Below are positions 1 through 6,654 of a stretch of DNA of 25,056 nucleotides, piece by piece (position 1 is the stretch's first letter; each line of letters opens with the position of its first letter). Below the pieces are notes generated by a model, which was given only the letters and a program-made list of their open reading frames with translations, was not told the origin of the DNA and did no database searches. Location: NCBI GenBank assembly GCA_022777455.1, contig JALFGI010000021.1, forward strand, positions 1 through 25,056, in the 5' to 3' direction. The stretch comes from Clostridiales bacterium. Its GTDB lineage: Bacteria > Bacillota_A > Clostridia > Oscillospirales > Oscillospiraceae. Made by a program: the position numbers and the translations under genes.

Positions 1-738
1 CCGGACAACATGGCCTACACCTCCTACTGCGCCGTGCTGGCCTCCCTCAGTGAAGAGGTCCGGGGGGTGAAGATCCACATCGATGCCCACATCCCCATCT
101 GCAGAGGCCTGGGCTCCTCCGCCGCCCTGCTGGTGGCCGGCGCCATGGGCGCCAACGTGCTCCGGGGCAGCCGCCTCTCCACCCAGGGCCTGCTGAACAT
201 CACCAACGCCATGGAAGGCCACCCGGACAACCTGGCCCCCGCCTTTTACGGCGGCCTCACTGCCTCCATGGTGGATAACGGCCTGCCCGTCACCGTGAAT
301 TTCCCCCTGCATCCCGGCTGGGAGTTCCTGGCCCTGGTGCCGGAGTTCGATCTGCCCACCACCCTGGCCCGCAGCGTGCTGCCGGAGCAGGTGAACAGGG
401 CGGATGCCATTTATAATGTATCCCACGGCGCCATGGTCCTGAAAGCCCTGGAGCTGGGAGACGAAAAGCTCCTGCGAAACGGTATGCAGGACAAGCTCCA
501 CCAGAACTACCGGAAAAAGCTGATTCCCGACTACGAGAAGATCGAGGCATTGGTGCGCACCACCGGGGCGGCCTTCTGCCTCAGCGGCGCAGGCCCCACC
601 CTGCTGTGTATCACCCGGAACCCCGGCCTGGAGGAAAAGCTCTCCAAGAAGCTGGGCAGCGTCACCCAGCACAACTGGCAGATGCTTCCGCTGCACGTGG
701 AATTCCAGGGCGCCCATGTGATTTCCAGCGAAGAATAA
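1..738 (+). CDS. thrB: homoserine kinase, 5' end outside window
   Basis: Homoserine kinase phosphorylates L-homoserine with ATP to O-phosphohomoserine in threonine synthesis, in the cytoplasm. The frame is open from base 1, so the gene starts upstream; the first in-frame ATG at 10 is internal. The GHMP-kinase ATP-binding motif PICRGLGSSAA lies about 30 residues in, followed by GHPDNLAPAFYGGL, which is typical of ThrB. The C-terminal GHMP motif appears as FCLSGAGPTLL. About 245 residues are visible; the family is usually near 300, so only about 50-60 N-terminal residues are missing. The stop (736-738) abuts a palindromic repeat and a terminator, so this is the end of its transcription unit. 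Other GHMP kinases are less likely given the motif set. Confidence 0.9.
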   Translation, partial: PDNMAYTSYCAVLASLSEEVRGVKIHIDAHIPICRGLGSSAALLVAGAMGANVLRGSRLSTQGLLNITNAMEGHPDNLAPAFYGGLTASMVDNGLPVTVNFPLHPGWEFLALVPEFDLPTTLARSVLPEQVNRADAIYNVSHGAMVLKALELGDEKLLRNGMQDKLHQNYRKKLIPDYEKIEALVRTTGAAFCLSGAGPTLLCITRNPGLEEKLSKKLGSVTQHNWQMLPLHVEFQGAHVISSEE

Positions 739-739
739 G

Positions 740-900
740 GGCAACACCGCATAATGGGGCAAGGAGATTCGGCGAGAGATTTTGACACAAGCGAAAGTAT
801 GGAAAATGCGGGAATACTGGATGTATTTCCCATTTTTCATACTGCACGATTGGGGCAAAAGATCCGCCGAAGCCTGCAGCTCCCATTGTGCGGTGTTGCC
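740..900. repeat. MITE-like palindromic repeat 1
   Basis: The 19-base outer arms at 740-758 and 882-900 are inverted copies differing at one position (a G-T pair if transcribed). The interior keeps pairing imperfectly: AGTATGGAAAATGCGGGAATAC near 798 faces GTATTTCCCATTTTTCATACT near 827, and CGGCGAGAGATTTTG faces CAAAAGATCCGCCG. The whole unit of about 161 bp could fold into one long hairpin. TAAG occurs directly on both sides (736-739 and 901-904), as a target duplication would. No coding content is seen. Confidence 0.75.
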
Positions 901-906
901 TAAGAC

Positions 907-945
907 AAAACAGGAGCCGCAGTTTGCAGCTCCTGTTTTCGTATA
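907..945 (+). terminator. terminator after thrB
   Basis: Eleven-base perfect arms, AAAACAGGAGC (907-917) and GCTCCTGTTTT (929-939), with an 11-base loop and T residues in the right arm. The A-rich left arm means it could also work on the minus strand. Confidence 0.75.
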
Positions 946-971
946 TGTTGCACCCCGGAACCGACGCACCC

Positions 972-1114
972 CTTGGCTCCCCCTATGGGGGAGCTGGCTG
1001 CCCCGTCAGGGGCAGACTGAGAGGGCAACACACGTGTAAGAATGCTGTTGTCTTCTCTGCGGTACCCTCTCAGTCAGCCTGACGGCTGCCAGCTCTCCCA
1101 GAGGGAGAGCCAAG
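972..1114. repeat. MITE-like palindromic repeat 2
   Basis: Arms of about 50 bases, 972-1025 and 1065-1114, are imperfect inverted copies: CTTGGCTCCCCCTATGGGGG on the left matches the complement of CTCTCCCAGAGGGAGAGCCAAG on the right, and both end in ACTGAGAGGG. The centre is about 39 bases. From memory, repeats of this type are very common between genes in gut Firmicutes. No clear target duplication is visible. Confidence 0.7.
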
Positions 1115-1115
1115 A

Positions 1116-1155
1116 GCGCTGTCAGCGCCGGCAGAATCGGGACGGGAACCGTCCC
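1116..1155. repeat. two small hairpins downstream of the TSUP gene
   Basis: GCGCT-GTC-AGCGC (1116-1128) and GGGACGG-GAA-CCGTCCC (1139-1155) are short perfect inverted repeats. They lie just past the stop of the minus-strand transporter gene and might end its transcription, but no T-tract follows on that strand. Confidence 0.4.
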
Positions 1156-1175
1156 CTACAGTGGCTTGGCTCAGC

Positions 1176-1934
1176 TTACAGAATCTCCGCCAGCACCTTC
1201 ACAAAGAAAATGGCCACCACGATGAGCATCAGGGGCTTGACGGACTGGGCGCCTTTTTTCTCGAAGGTCTTTGCCCCCAGGTAGCTGCCCACGATGCTGA
1301 AGCACCCGGCGGTGAGTCCCAGGGGGAGCAGCACCCGGCCTCCCAGGAGGAACACCACCAGGCTGGAGACGTTGGTGGTCCAGTTGATGGCCTTGCACAG
1401 CCCGTTGGCCTCCTTCAGTCCGTAGTGGGCCAGGCCCGTGAGCAGCAGAATCAGGAACACCCCGGTGCCGGGGCCGTAGAACCCGTCGTAAATGCCGATG
1501 ACGAAGGACACCACGCTGCCGATGGCCATGGCCTGCCACAGAGGCAGCTTATCCCGCTCCCGGGCCATGGTTTTATTGGCATAAATGTAGATGGCGGTGA
1601 GGGGCAGGATCACCAGCATCAGGCGTTTGAGATAGTAGTCGTCGATCATCAGGGCAATCCGGGCCCCCAGATTGGAGCCCAGCATGGCAAAGATCACGCA
1701 GGGAATGGCGGTTTTCCAGGGGATGTAGCCGTTTTTGGCGTATTTTCCCGCGGCGATGGTGGCGCCCATGCAAGCGCTCATTTTGTTGGTGGCCAGAGCC
1801 ATCTGGGTGGGCAGCCCCGCGATCAGGTAGGCTGGCAGGGAAATCAGCCCGCCGCCCCCGGCGATGGCATCCACAAAGCCCGCCAGTCCCACCAGGGGAC
1901 AGATGATGAGATATTGAAGCAGCGTTGGTGTCAT
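1176..1934 (-). CDS. TauE/SafE (TSUP) family membrane transporter
   Basis: Predicted 252-residue polytopic inner-membrane protein of the TauE/SafE (TSUP, formerly DUF81) family, whose members export sulfite, sulfonates or other organic anions; the substrate here cannot be read from sequence. The N-terminal half has the family signature GLAGFVDAIAGGGGLISLPA (about residues 16-35) and LATNKM, and the second half has the repeat-equivalent GIYDGFYGPGTG (about 147-158) followed by NWTTN. Roughly eight hydrophobic segments are visible and the length is normal for the family. The start is supported by GGAG about 6 bases upstream on the minus strand. It appears to be a single-gene unit with its own promoter. 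Confidence 0.88.
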   Translation of the reverse strand: MTPTLLQYLIICPLVGLAGFVDAIAGGGGLISLPAYLIAGLPTQMALATNKMSACMGATIAAGKYAKNGYIPWKTAIPCVIFAMLGSNLGARIALMIDDYYLKRLMLVILPLTAIYIYANKTMARERDKLPLWQAMAIGSVVSFVIGIYDGFYGPGTGVFLILLLTGLAHYGLKEANGLCKAINWTTNVSSLVVFLLGGRVLLPLGLTAGCFSIVGSYLGAKTFEKKGAQSVKPLMLIVVAIFFVKVLAEIL

Positions 1935-1966
1935 GGGATTTTTCTCCTTTTTTCTTTCTGAACCGC

Positions 1967-1994
1967 ATTATACCAGAGGGAAACCCAATGTCAA
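1967..1994 (-). promoter_or_regulatory. sigma-A promoter of the TSUP transporter gene
   Basis: On the minus strand, TTGACA (1989-1994) and TATAAT (1967-1972) are separated by 16 bases, a full consensus promoter about 33 bases upstream of the start codon. Confidence 0.85.
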
Positions 1995-2032
1995 GCCGCG
2001 ACAGGACAGTAAATTGTTGTTTATCGATTACG

Positions 2033-2186
2033 CCACCGTAGGGGCGACTATTAGCCGCCCGTGCAGTACAACTTACAATGCTGAACCAAGCAGGGCGAAT
2101 CCGTACAAATTTTCCACAGTTGTACCATTCAACCAAACGCTCAGTTGACAAAGCTGGCGGGCGGCTGGTAGCCACCCCTACGGTGG
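2033..2186. repeat. MITE-like palindromic repeat 3
   Basis: Inverted arms at 2033-2061 and 2158-2186 (CCACCGTAGGGGCGACTATT... facing ...CCACCCCTACGGTGG) differ at about four positions out of 29. Inside, GTACAACTT and AGTTGTAC give further pairing. The region 1995-2330 otherwise shows no gene. Confidence 0.65.
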
Positions 2187-2332
2187 CTGCGCAAAAACGT
2201 TACCGGGCGCTGCCCAGGAGTCCCGGATGACACACATGTCAGTGCGACATTGGGATGAAGCGCCCTGCGCTTCAAATTACAATTTATTTGCGAGAAAAAC
2301 GGCCAGCCCAAAATAAAAAACCATTTTGGTGC

Positions 2333-2361
2333 TTGACAGCTAAAAAAATCTATGTTAGAAT
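2333..2361 (+). promoter_or_regulatory. promoter of the tRNA cluster
   Basis: TTGACA (2333-2338), a 17-base spacer and TAGAAT (2356-2361), about 30 bases upstream of tRNA-Gly. It is strong, as expected for stable RNA genes. Confidence 0.8.
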
Positions 2362-2391
2362 TTACTAGCTGAATCCGGGAAGCAGAGCTGT

Positions 2392-2465
2392 GCGGGTGTA
2401 GTTCAATGGTAGAACACCAGCCTTCCAAGCTGGATACGCGGGTCCGATTCCCGTCACCCGCTCCA
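2392..2465 (+). tRNA. tRNA-Gly (anticodon TCC)
   Basis: The cloverleaf is complete: acceptor GCGGGTG/CACCCGC, D-stem GTTC/GAAC, anticodon stem CCAGC/GCTGG with loop CTTCCAA (anticodon 2424-2426), and a T-loop of type TCCGATT. The CCA end is encoded (2463-2465). It is the first gene of the three-tRNA cluster. Confidence 0.95.
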
Positions 2466-2473
2466 TCAATTAT

Positions 2474-2550
2474 GCGCCAGTAGCTCAGCCGGATAGAGCA
2501 ACTGCCTTCTAAGCAGTAGGTCGGGGGTTCGAGTCCCTCCTGGCGTGCCA
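2474..2550 (+). tRNA. tRNA-Arg (anticodon TCT)
   Basis: Acceptor GCGCCAG/CTGGCGT, D-stem GCTC/GAGC, anticodon stem ACTGC/GCAGT with loop CTTCTAA (anticodon 2508-2510), T-arm GGGGG-TTCGAGT-CCCTC and encoded CCA (2548-2550). It lies 8 bases after tRNA-Gly. Its last 21 bases plus four flanking bases are repeated downstream at 2651-2675. Confidence 0.95.
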
Positions 2551-2554
2551 TTCA
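2530..2554 (+). repeat. direct repeat, copy A: tRNA-Arg 3' end
   Basis: These 25 bases, from the T-loop through CCA and the following ATTCA, are perfectly repeated at 2651-2675. Integrases commonly use tRNA 3' ends as attachment sites, so this may be the attL/attB side of a past integration. Confidence 0.7.
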
Positions 2555-2580
2555 AAACGTGCTCCAGTCCATTCGGACTC

Positions 2581-2650
2581 GAACAATCAAATCCCATATG
2601 CCGGTGGCATATGGATCCCGAGGGCTCGACCGAGGGATACCTTGTTGTGG
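2581..2650. other. spacer between tRNA-Arg and its duplicated 3' end
   Basis: The spacer holds a perfect palindrome, CCATATGCC-GGT-GGCATATGG (about 2598-2618), but no gene. If the flanking 25-base repeats are att copies, this is all that remains of the insert, or it is part of a degenerate tRNA copy. Confidence 0.4.
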
Positions 2651-2675
2651 CGAGTCCCTCCTGGCGTGCCATTCA
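2651..2675 (+). repeat. direct repeat, copy B: orphan tRNA-Arg 3' end
   Basis: Perfect 25-base copy of 2530-2554, offset by 121 bases. No tRNA 5' half precedes it, so it is an orphan tRNA tail: an att-site scar or the remains of a tandem tRNA duplication. Confidence 0.7.
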
Positions 2676-2690
2676 GCAGTAATTTCATAT

Positions 2691-2768
2691 GGTGGATATG
2701 GCCTAGTTGGCTAAGGCGTCAGATTGTGGCTCTGAAGATCGTGGGTTCGAGTCCCATTATCCACCCCA
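2691..2768 (+). tRNA. tRNA-His (anticodon GTG)
   Basis: It carries the histidine-specific extra 5' G (2691) facing C73 (2765). Acceptor GTGGATA/TATCCAC, anticodon stem TCAGA/TCTGA with loop TTGTGGC (anticodon 2726-2728), T-arm GTGGG-TTCGAGT-CCCAT and encoded CCA (2766-2768). It is the last gene of the cluster, just ahead of a strong terminator. Confidence 0.95.
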
Positions 2769-2774
2769 GATAAG

Positions 2775-2815
2775 TTACCTGATTTGATACAATGTCAAAT
2801 CAGGTAATTTCATTT
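2775..2815 (+). terminator. terminator of the tRNA cluster
   Basis: Perfect 13-base stem TTACCTGATTTGA (2775-2787) / TCAAATCAGGTAA (2795-2807), 7-base loop, then TTTCATTT. Confidence 0.88.
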
Positions 2816-2824
2816 ATATGGCAA

Positions 2825-2875
2825 GAAAAAGTTGGAATTTCCCAGAAAATGAGGGTAATTCCAACTTTTTCGTTT
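2825..2875 (+). terminator. second hairpin terminator after the tRNA cluster
   Basis: Perfect 15-base arms, GAAAAAGTTGGAATT (2825-2839) and AATTCCAACTTTTTC (2857-2871), followed by GTTTCG. The U-rich right arm and A-rich left arm allow termination from either side. With the hairpin at 2775 it makes a tandem terminator. Confidence 0.65.
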
Positions 2876-2994
2876 CGCAAGTTCTTGCTGATGGAGCCAA
2901 CGCAGCCTCCTGTATAGGAAAAAAAGCAAAATCGGACAGTCCTATCGTTCAATTATGGGCTATCGTTCAGATAATCAAGACCGCTAAAATATGT

Positions 2995-3834
2995 GCGCAC
3001 TTACTGCAATATCGGCTCTCCGGAGGATGTGACCGCAGTCATCAATAACGACGCACAGGGCATTGGCCTGTTCCACTCAGAGTTTCTCTACCTGAGGGCT
3101 TCCGATTATCCCAGTGAGGAGGAACAGTTTGAGGCCTACCGCAGCGTCGCCACTGCAATGGACGGCAAGCGTGTGGTGATCCGTACGCTGGACATCGGCG
3201 CGGACAAGCAGGTGGATTACTTCCAGATGAAGAAGGAAGAGAATCCCGCACTGGGACAGCGGGCCAGCCGTATCTGTCTGAACCGCCCCGAGGTATTTCG
3301 CACCCAGCTCCGGGCGTTGTACCGGGCAGCGGTTTACGGAAAAATCGCCATCATGTTCCCCATGATTACCTCGGTATGGGAAGTGAAGGAGTGTAAGCGT
3401 GCCTGTCAAAGCATGATGAAGGAGCTGGAGGCAGAAGGAATCCCCTATGATCCCGAGACAGAAATTGGCATCATGATCGAGACACCGGCATCCATATTTG
3501 TTGCGGAAGAGCTGGCCAAGCTGGTGGATTTCTTCTCCGTGGGCACCAACGACCTTACCCAGTATACCCTGGCCTGTGACCGGCAGGCAAATGACCTGGG
3601 CAAGTTTTACGATCCCCACCATCCGGCCCTGCTGCGGGCCATTAAGATGGCTGCGGATGCCGCCCATAAGGCGGGCATCTGGATTGGGATCTGTGGAGAG
3701 CTTGCTTCCGACATCAGCATGCTCCCCACGTTCCTTGCCATGGGTGTTGATGAGCTGTCTGTGTCCCCGGCAGCCGTGCTGCGATCCGGAAGAGCATTGC
3801 AAAAACCTGTACGCTGGAAATGCTGGAAAGCTGA
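2995..3834 (+). pseudogene. ptsI: PTS enzyme I (ptsI), C-terminal half only, frameshifted
   Basis: Enzyme I moves phosphate from PEP to HPr. Only the PEP-binding TIM-barrel half remains, starting at YCNIGSPEDV (about 3002). Visible family motifs are GIGLFHSEFLYL, the LDIGADKQ block, IMIETPAS, SVGTNDLTQYTLACDR and GICGELASD with the active-site Cys. The N-terminal HPr-binding and phosphohistidine domains, about half of a 540-575 residue protein, are missing. No ribosome binding site precedes the GTG at 2993. Near 3781 one C appears to be lost: GTGCTGCGATCCGG instead of the expected GTGCTGCCGATCCGG. After that point another frame reads IRKSIAKTCTLEMLES and stops at 3832-3834, a normal enzyme I tail, whereas the current frame runs to 3838. 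The gene is therefore broken at both ends, and no ptsH lies nearby. Confidence 0.85.
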
Positions 3835-3957
3835 ATGAAACGAACCCGCAGTCGTTTCACTCCGGCTTTCAAGGTTTGTATTCTTTTTGCGGTCCATATC
3901 AGAACGTAGATGTGTCACGCAGGTTTTTCACGGGCTTTCGAGTGTGATTTATTGAAT

Positions 3958-3996
3958 CCCCAGACATCATCTCATAAACGGATGATGTCTGGGGGT
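3958..3996 (+). terminator. strong hairpin downstream of the ptsI remnant
   Basis: Perfect 14-base arms, CCCCAGACATCATC (3958-3971) / GATGATGTCTGGGG (3981-3994), with a 9-base loop. No long T-tract follows, only GTTCGCCTGTTTG. It separates the remnant from the sugar locus. The stretch 3839-3957 has no other feature I can see. Confidence 0.65.
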
Positions 3997-4048
3997 TCGC
4001 CTGTTTGTATGTCCGCAGAATGAAAAAAGAGAATTTTCGGAGTAGAAC

Positions 4049-4077
4049 TTGACAAGACCGCAAACCCTTTGTATCAT
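4049..4077 (+). promoter_or_regulatory. promoter of the hydrolase/discoidin operon
   Basis: TTGACA (4049-4054), 17 bases, TATCAT (4072-4077). Transcription should start near 4084, upstream of a perfect operator palindrome at 4121-4134. Confidence 0.82.
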
Positions 4078-4115
4078 AAAAACGAATCTATATGGGAAGA
4101 GGATGGTTTTGCTAT

Positions 4116-5678
4116 ATGAAGTTTAACGTTAAACCAAAGGAAGGAAGAGGGAAAACAATCGCAATTATCGTGTTATCTGTTGTTGCGGTGATGTGTGTTG
4201 CGGTTTGTATCCTTACAAGGACAACCAACTTGCTTATCCCTGAAAGGGAGTATGCTGCCCTGATTCTTTACGAAGGGCCGAAACCGATTCCCGCCTCCAC
4301 AGCTGTGTCCATGAAGGTGGATGGCCACGAATTGTTTGTTTACGATACCGCTGTAAATAACACCCACAGTTGGGACAGCCGTTACAATCCGCCCCTCTCC
4401 ACAGCACCCATCACCTCTTTTGATTTTGACGGCGCTCCTGTTACCATGGAGATCACCGTAAACGGCCAGACAGAGCTGGGCGAAGTACTGGTGCGGCCTT
4501 TGGCGAAAGGGATTACTCCCACAGTAGTGGGCAATGTGATTACCTTCCAAGTCGCAGAGCCGGATGTTTACACCGTGGAATGGGGCGGCAGCGCCATGAA
4601 CGCCATGCACATTTTTGCCAACTCCATTGACGATAACGCACCTACCGAGAGCACCGATACGGTGAAATACATTGGCCCCGGGGCATGGAGCATCGATACC
4701 ATGGTGCTGAAGGATGATATGGAGGTATATATCTCCGGCGGCGCGGTGATCCAGGGAATCCTGGTGGCCAATAAAGTGGAGAACGCGAAAATCTGGGGCC
4801 ACGGCTGGTTCGACGGCTCCAATCACCGGAGCTGGATGCTTGAAAAGCGTTCGGCCTATGTGCCCATCAGTCTGCGGGACTGTAAGAACATCCAGCTCAG
4901 CGGTATTGCGCTGCTGAATCCCAATGCCTGGTGCCTGGAGATCTACGACAGTGACCAGGTAAATGTGGATGGAATCAAGATCATCTCCGCCCGGCCCAAT
5001 GGGGACGGAATCACCATCCAGTCCAGCCGGAACATTACGGTTCAGAACAGCTTTGTCCGTTCCTGGGACGACAGCCTGGTGGTCAAAAATTATTCCAATG
5101 AAAAGGGCAGCGACAGCGCCAATATCAGCTTTGACGGCTGCCAACTCTGGACGGACTTGGCCCAATCCATGGAGGTGGGCTACGAGACCAACAAGGGTGG
5201 AAAGCTGAAGCCCACCATTCAGAACATTACCTTCCGGAATATAACCGTCCTGCACAACTTCCACAAGCCGGTCATGAGCATCCACAATGCGGACGACGCG
5301 GCTGTTTCGAGAATCCTGTTCAGCAATATTATTGTGGAGGATGCCTCCATGGGTAAGGGCGATGCGGGAAAAAACGCCCAGCTCATCGATATTTGCATCG
5401 TACAAAACAGCTGGTCCAGCGCCAAAAAGCGGGGAACCATCGATGGCGTGGTGTTTGACGGCATCCATGTCCTGGGTGGAGATGATACCATTGATTTTAA
5501 GGAAGGGAATTTCTGCCCCATCCGCATCGCGGGCTTTGACCCGGAACACATGGTTTCCGATGTGACGGTGAAGGACTTGTTCGTCCTGGGGCAGGCGGTT
5601 ACGGATGAAAATGTGACGGATAACCCAGACACTTCCATTGATAAGTTCACGGAGCATATCCATTTTATTACCGGGTAA
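4116..5678 (+). CDS. membrane-anchored beta-helix glycoside hydrolase (GH28/GH49/GH87-like)
   Basis: Predicted polysaccharide hydrolase of 520 residues held outside the cell by one N-terminal membrane segment (residues 14-34). From about residue 200 on it has the repetitive I/V-N-I/V pattern of a right-handed parallel beta-helix. The likely acid residues match the polygalacturonase/dextranase fold: NGDGIT (D297) and SWDDSLVVK (D318, D319, K324). An N-terminal beta-rich domain (about 45-150) precedes the helix, as in GH49. The DS-domain neighbour and GH65 genes favour an alpha-glucan (dextran- or nigeran-like) over pectin, which is inference. I chose ATG 4116, not 4092, because AGAGGATGG lies 9 bases upstream and 4092 has no ribosome site. 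Codons 2-7 contain the operator palindrome. It is first in an operon with the gene at 5698. Confidence 0.78.
   Translation: MKFNVKPKEGRGKTIAIIVLSVVAVMCVAVCILTRTTNLLIPEREYAALILYEGPKPIPASTAVSMKVDGHELFVYDTAVNNTHSWDSRYNPPLSTAPITSFDFDGAPVTMEITVNGQTELGEVLVRPLAKGITPTVVGNVITFQVAEPDVYTVEWGGSAMNAMHIFANSIDDNAPTESTDTVKYIGPGAWSIDTMVLKDDMEVYISGGAVIQGILVANKVENAKIWGHGWFDGSNHRSWMLEKRSAYVPISLRDCKNIQLSGIALLNPNAWCLEIYDSDQVNVDGIKIISARPNGDGITIQSSRNITVQNSFVRSWDDSLVVKNYSNEKGSDSANISFDGCQLWTDLAQSMEVGYETNKGGKLKPTIQNITFRNITVLHNFHKPVMSIHNADDAAVSRILFSNIIVEDASMGKGDAGKNAQLIDICIVQNSWSSAKKRGTIDGVVFDGIHVLGGDDTIDFKEGNFCPIRIAGFDPEHMVSDVTVKDLFVLGQAVTDENVTDNPDTSIDKFTEHIHFITG
4121..4134 (+). promoter_or_regulatory. LacI-type operator O1, perfect palindrome
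   Basis: GTTTAACGTTAAAC is a perfect 14-base palindrome with the central CG typical of LacI-family sites. It lies in the first codons of the hydrolase, about 37-50 bases after the predicted transcription start, where bound repressor would block elongation. Related copies stand at 6670, 7925 and 7987. Confidence 0.75.
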
Positions 5679-5697
5679 TGAGAAAGGGGCGATTTGA

Positions 5698-6330
5698 ATG
5701 AGCAATCAGATGAAGAATTGGATCATCGTATTTCTGTGTCTCGTGATTATCGGATCTGTGGCACTCTCTGCATACACAATTCTTGCCGGCAGAACTTCCC
5801 AAGAGCCGAACCCCAATGTCACCCTGGTTACCACACCTGACCAGTCAGCTTTTGAGGAGCATCCCGAGTGGACCATCCCGGAAACGGAGCCCATCGACTA
5901 CGGTGAGAACATCGCCCTGGGGAAGACTGTCTATCAAAACGGCCATACCCAGATCTATCACTGCCGGAATATCAATGACGGCGACCGGTTTACCTACTGG
6001 GAGGGTCTGGCAGGCAGCTATCCCAATATGGTCACCATCGATATGGTTGAACCGGCAACAATGACCGGTGCCCGAATTCTGCTGAACCCCAGACAGATCT
6101 GGAGCGCCCGAACCCAGGAGGTGGAGATCCAGGTCAGCGATGACAACGAGAATTTCACCACCATTCTCGAAAAAACAACCCTGTCCTTTGATCCGCTGGA
6201 GGATAACAGTGCCTACATCGAATTCGGGAAATCAGCCCAGGCACAGTATATTCGCTTCCTGTTTTATGCCAATACCGGTGCTGCAGCCGGGCAGGCGGCG
6301 GAGATCGAGGTTTACGCACCGAAGGATTGA
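5698..6330 (+). CDS. membrane-anchored discoidin (F5/8 type C) carbohydrate-binding protein
   Basis: A 210-residue protein with an N-terminal membrane segment (about 7-30), a Pro/Thr-rich linker (about 35-65) and one discoidin-like domain (about 68-207). The domain begins NIALGKTVYQNG and carries INDGDRFTYWEG, YPNMVTIDM, ARTQEVEIQVSDD and YIRFLFYANTGAAAGQAAEIEVY. From memory this closely resembles the DS domains fused to bacterial alpha-1,3-glucanases and dextranases, so glucan binding at the cell surface is the likely role. There is no catalytic domain. It starts 19 bases after the hydrolase stop with AAAGGGG at 5683-5689, so the two are almost certainly cotranscribed and may act as a split enzyme/binding-module pair. 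Confidence 0.8.
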   Translation: MSNQMKNWIIVFLCLVIIGSVALSAYTILAGRTSQEPNPNVTLVTTPDQSAFEEHPEWTIPETEPIDYGENIALGKTVYQNGHTQIYHCRNINDGDRFTYWEGLAGSYPNMVTIDMVEPATMTGARILLNPRQIWSARTQEVEIQVSDDNENFTTILEKTTLSFDPLEDNSAYIEFGKSAQAQYIRFLFYANTGAAAGQAAEIEVYAPKD

Positions 6331-6345
6331 TATGAGGGTGGTTTC

Positions 6346-6614
6346 ATGGTAGACAGTCATTTTGTAAAGGAAACGATGAGATCTTTGGGTGCCGATCTAT
6401 GCGGGATCGCAAGCATCGACCGCTTTCATGATGCGCCCATCTGTGTGTCAATGCCTGTCCTGTAAATGCTTTGGAAACACAGGAAATGAACCAGCAAATC
6501 TGCTGGGATTATGCGTTTGGAACGGACGAAGGATCCCAGACCTGGCGAATTTCCTGTCATCAATGCAGAGATGTTTGTCCATACAATTTGGGAAGTCAGA
6601 ATTCCTTCAAATAA
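6346..6614 (+). pseudogene. remnant of a QueG-like 4Fe-4S protein
   Basis: The N-terminus reads from ATG 6346 (GAGGGTGG just upstream): MVDSHFVKETMRSLGADLC, then GIASIDRFHDAP, as in epoxyqueuosine reductase-like proteins. This frame stops at 6463-6465. In another frame, from about 6444, the end of such a protein continues: CVNACPVNALE, a 4Fe-4S motif, then ICWDYAFGTDEG and RISCHQCRDVCPYNLG, ending at 6612-6614. The central catalytic region (well over 100 residues) is missing and the halves are out of frame, so the gene is dead. It lies between the discoidin gene and the LacI gene. Confidence 0.75.
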
Positions 6615-6624
6615 GAAATTCTCT

Positions 6625-6653
6625 GGCAGCAGTCAAAAGGCTGCTGCCTTTTC
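6625..6653 (+). terminator. terminator before the LacI gene
   Basis: GGCAGCAG (6625-6632) / CTGCTGCC (6641-6648), 8-base loop, then TTTTCC. It ends the hydrolase/discoidin/remnant unit. Confidence 0.85.
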
Positions 6654-6654
6654 C

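Noticed and set aside
1161..1961. Long plus-strand open frame opposite the TSUP transporter
   Set aside because: Gly/His/Gln-rich translation with no family resemblance; it is the complement of a well-supported membrane protein gene.
2466..2690. Small open frames over the tRNA cluster
   Set aside because: They are translations of tRNA genes and the orphan tRNA tail.
4092..4115. ATG at 4092 as start of the hydrolase
   Set aside because: It falls only about 8 bases after the predicted transcription start and has no ribosome site; ATG 4116 has AGAGGATGG at a good distance.
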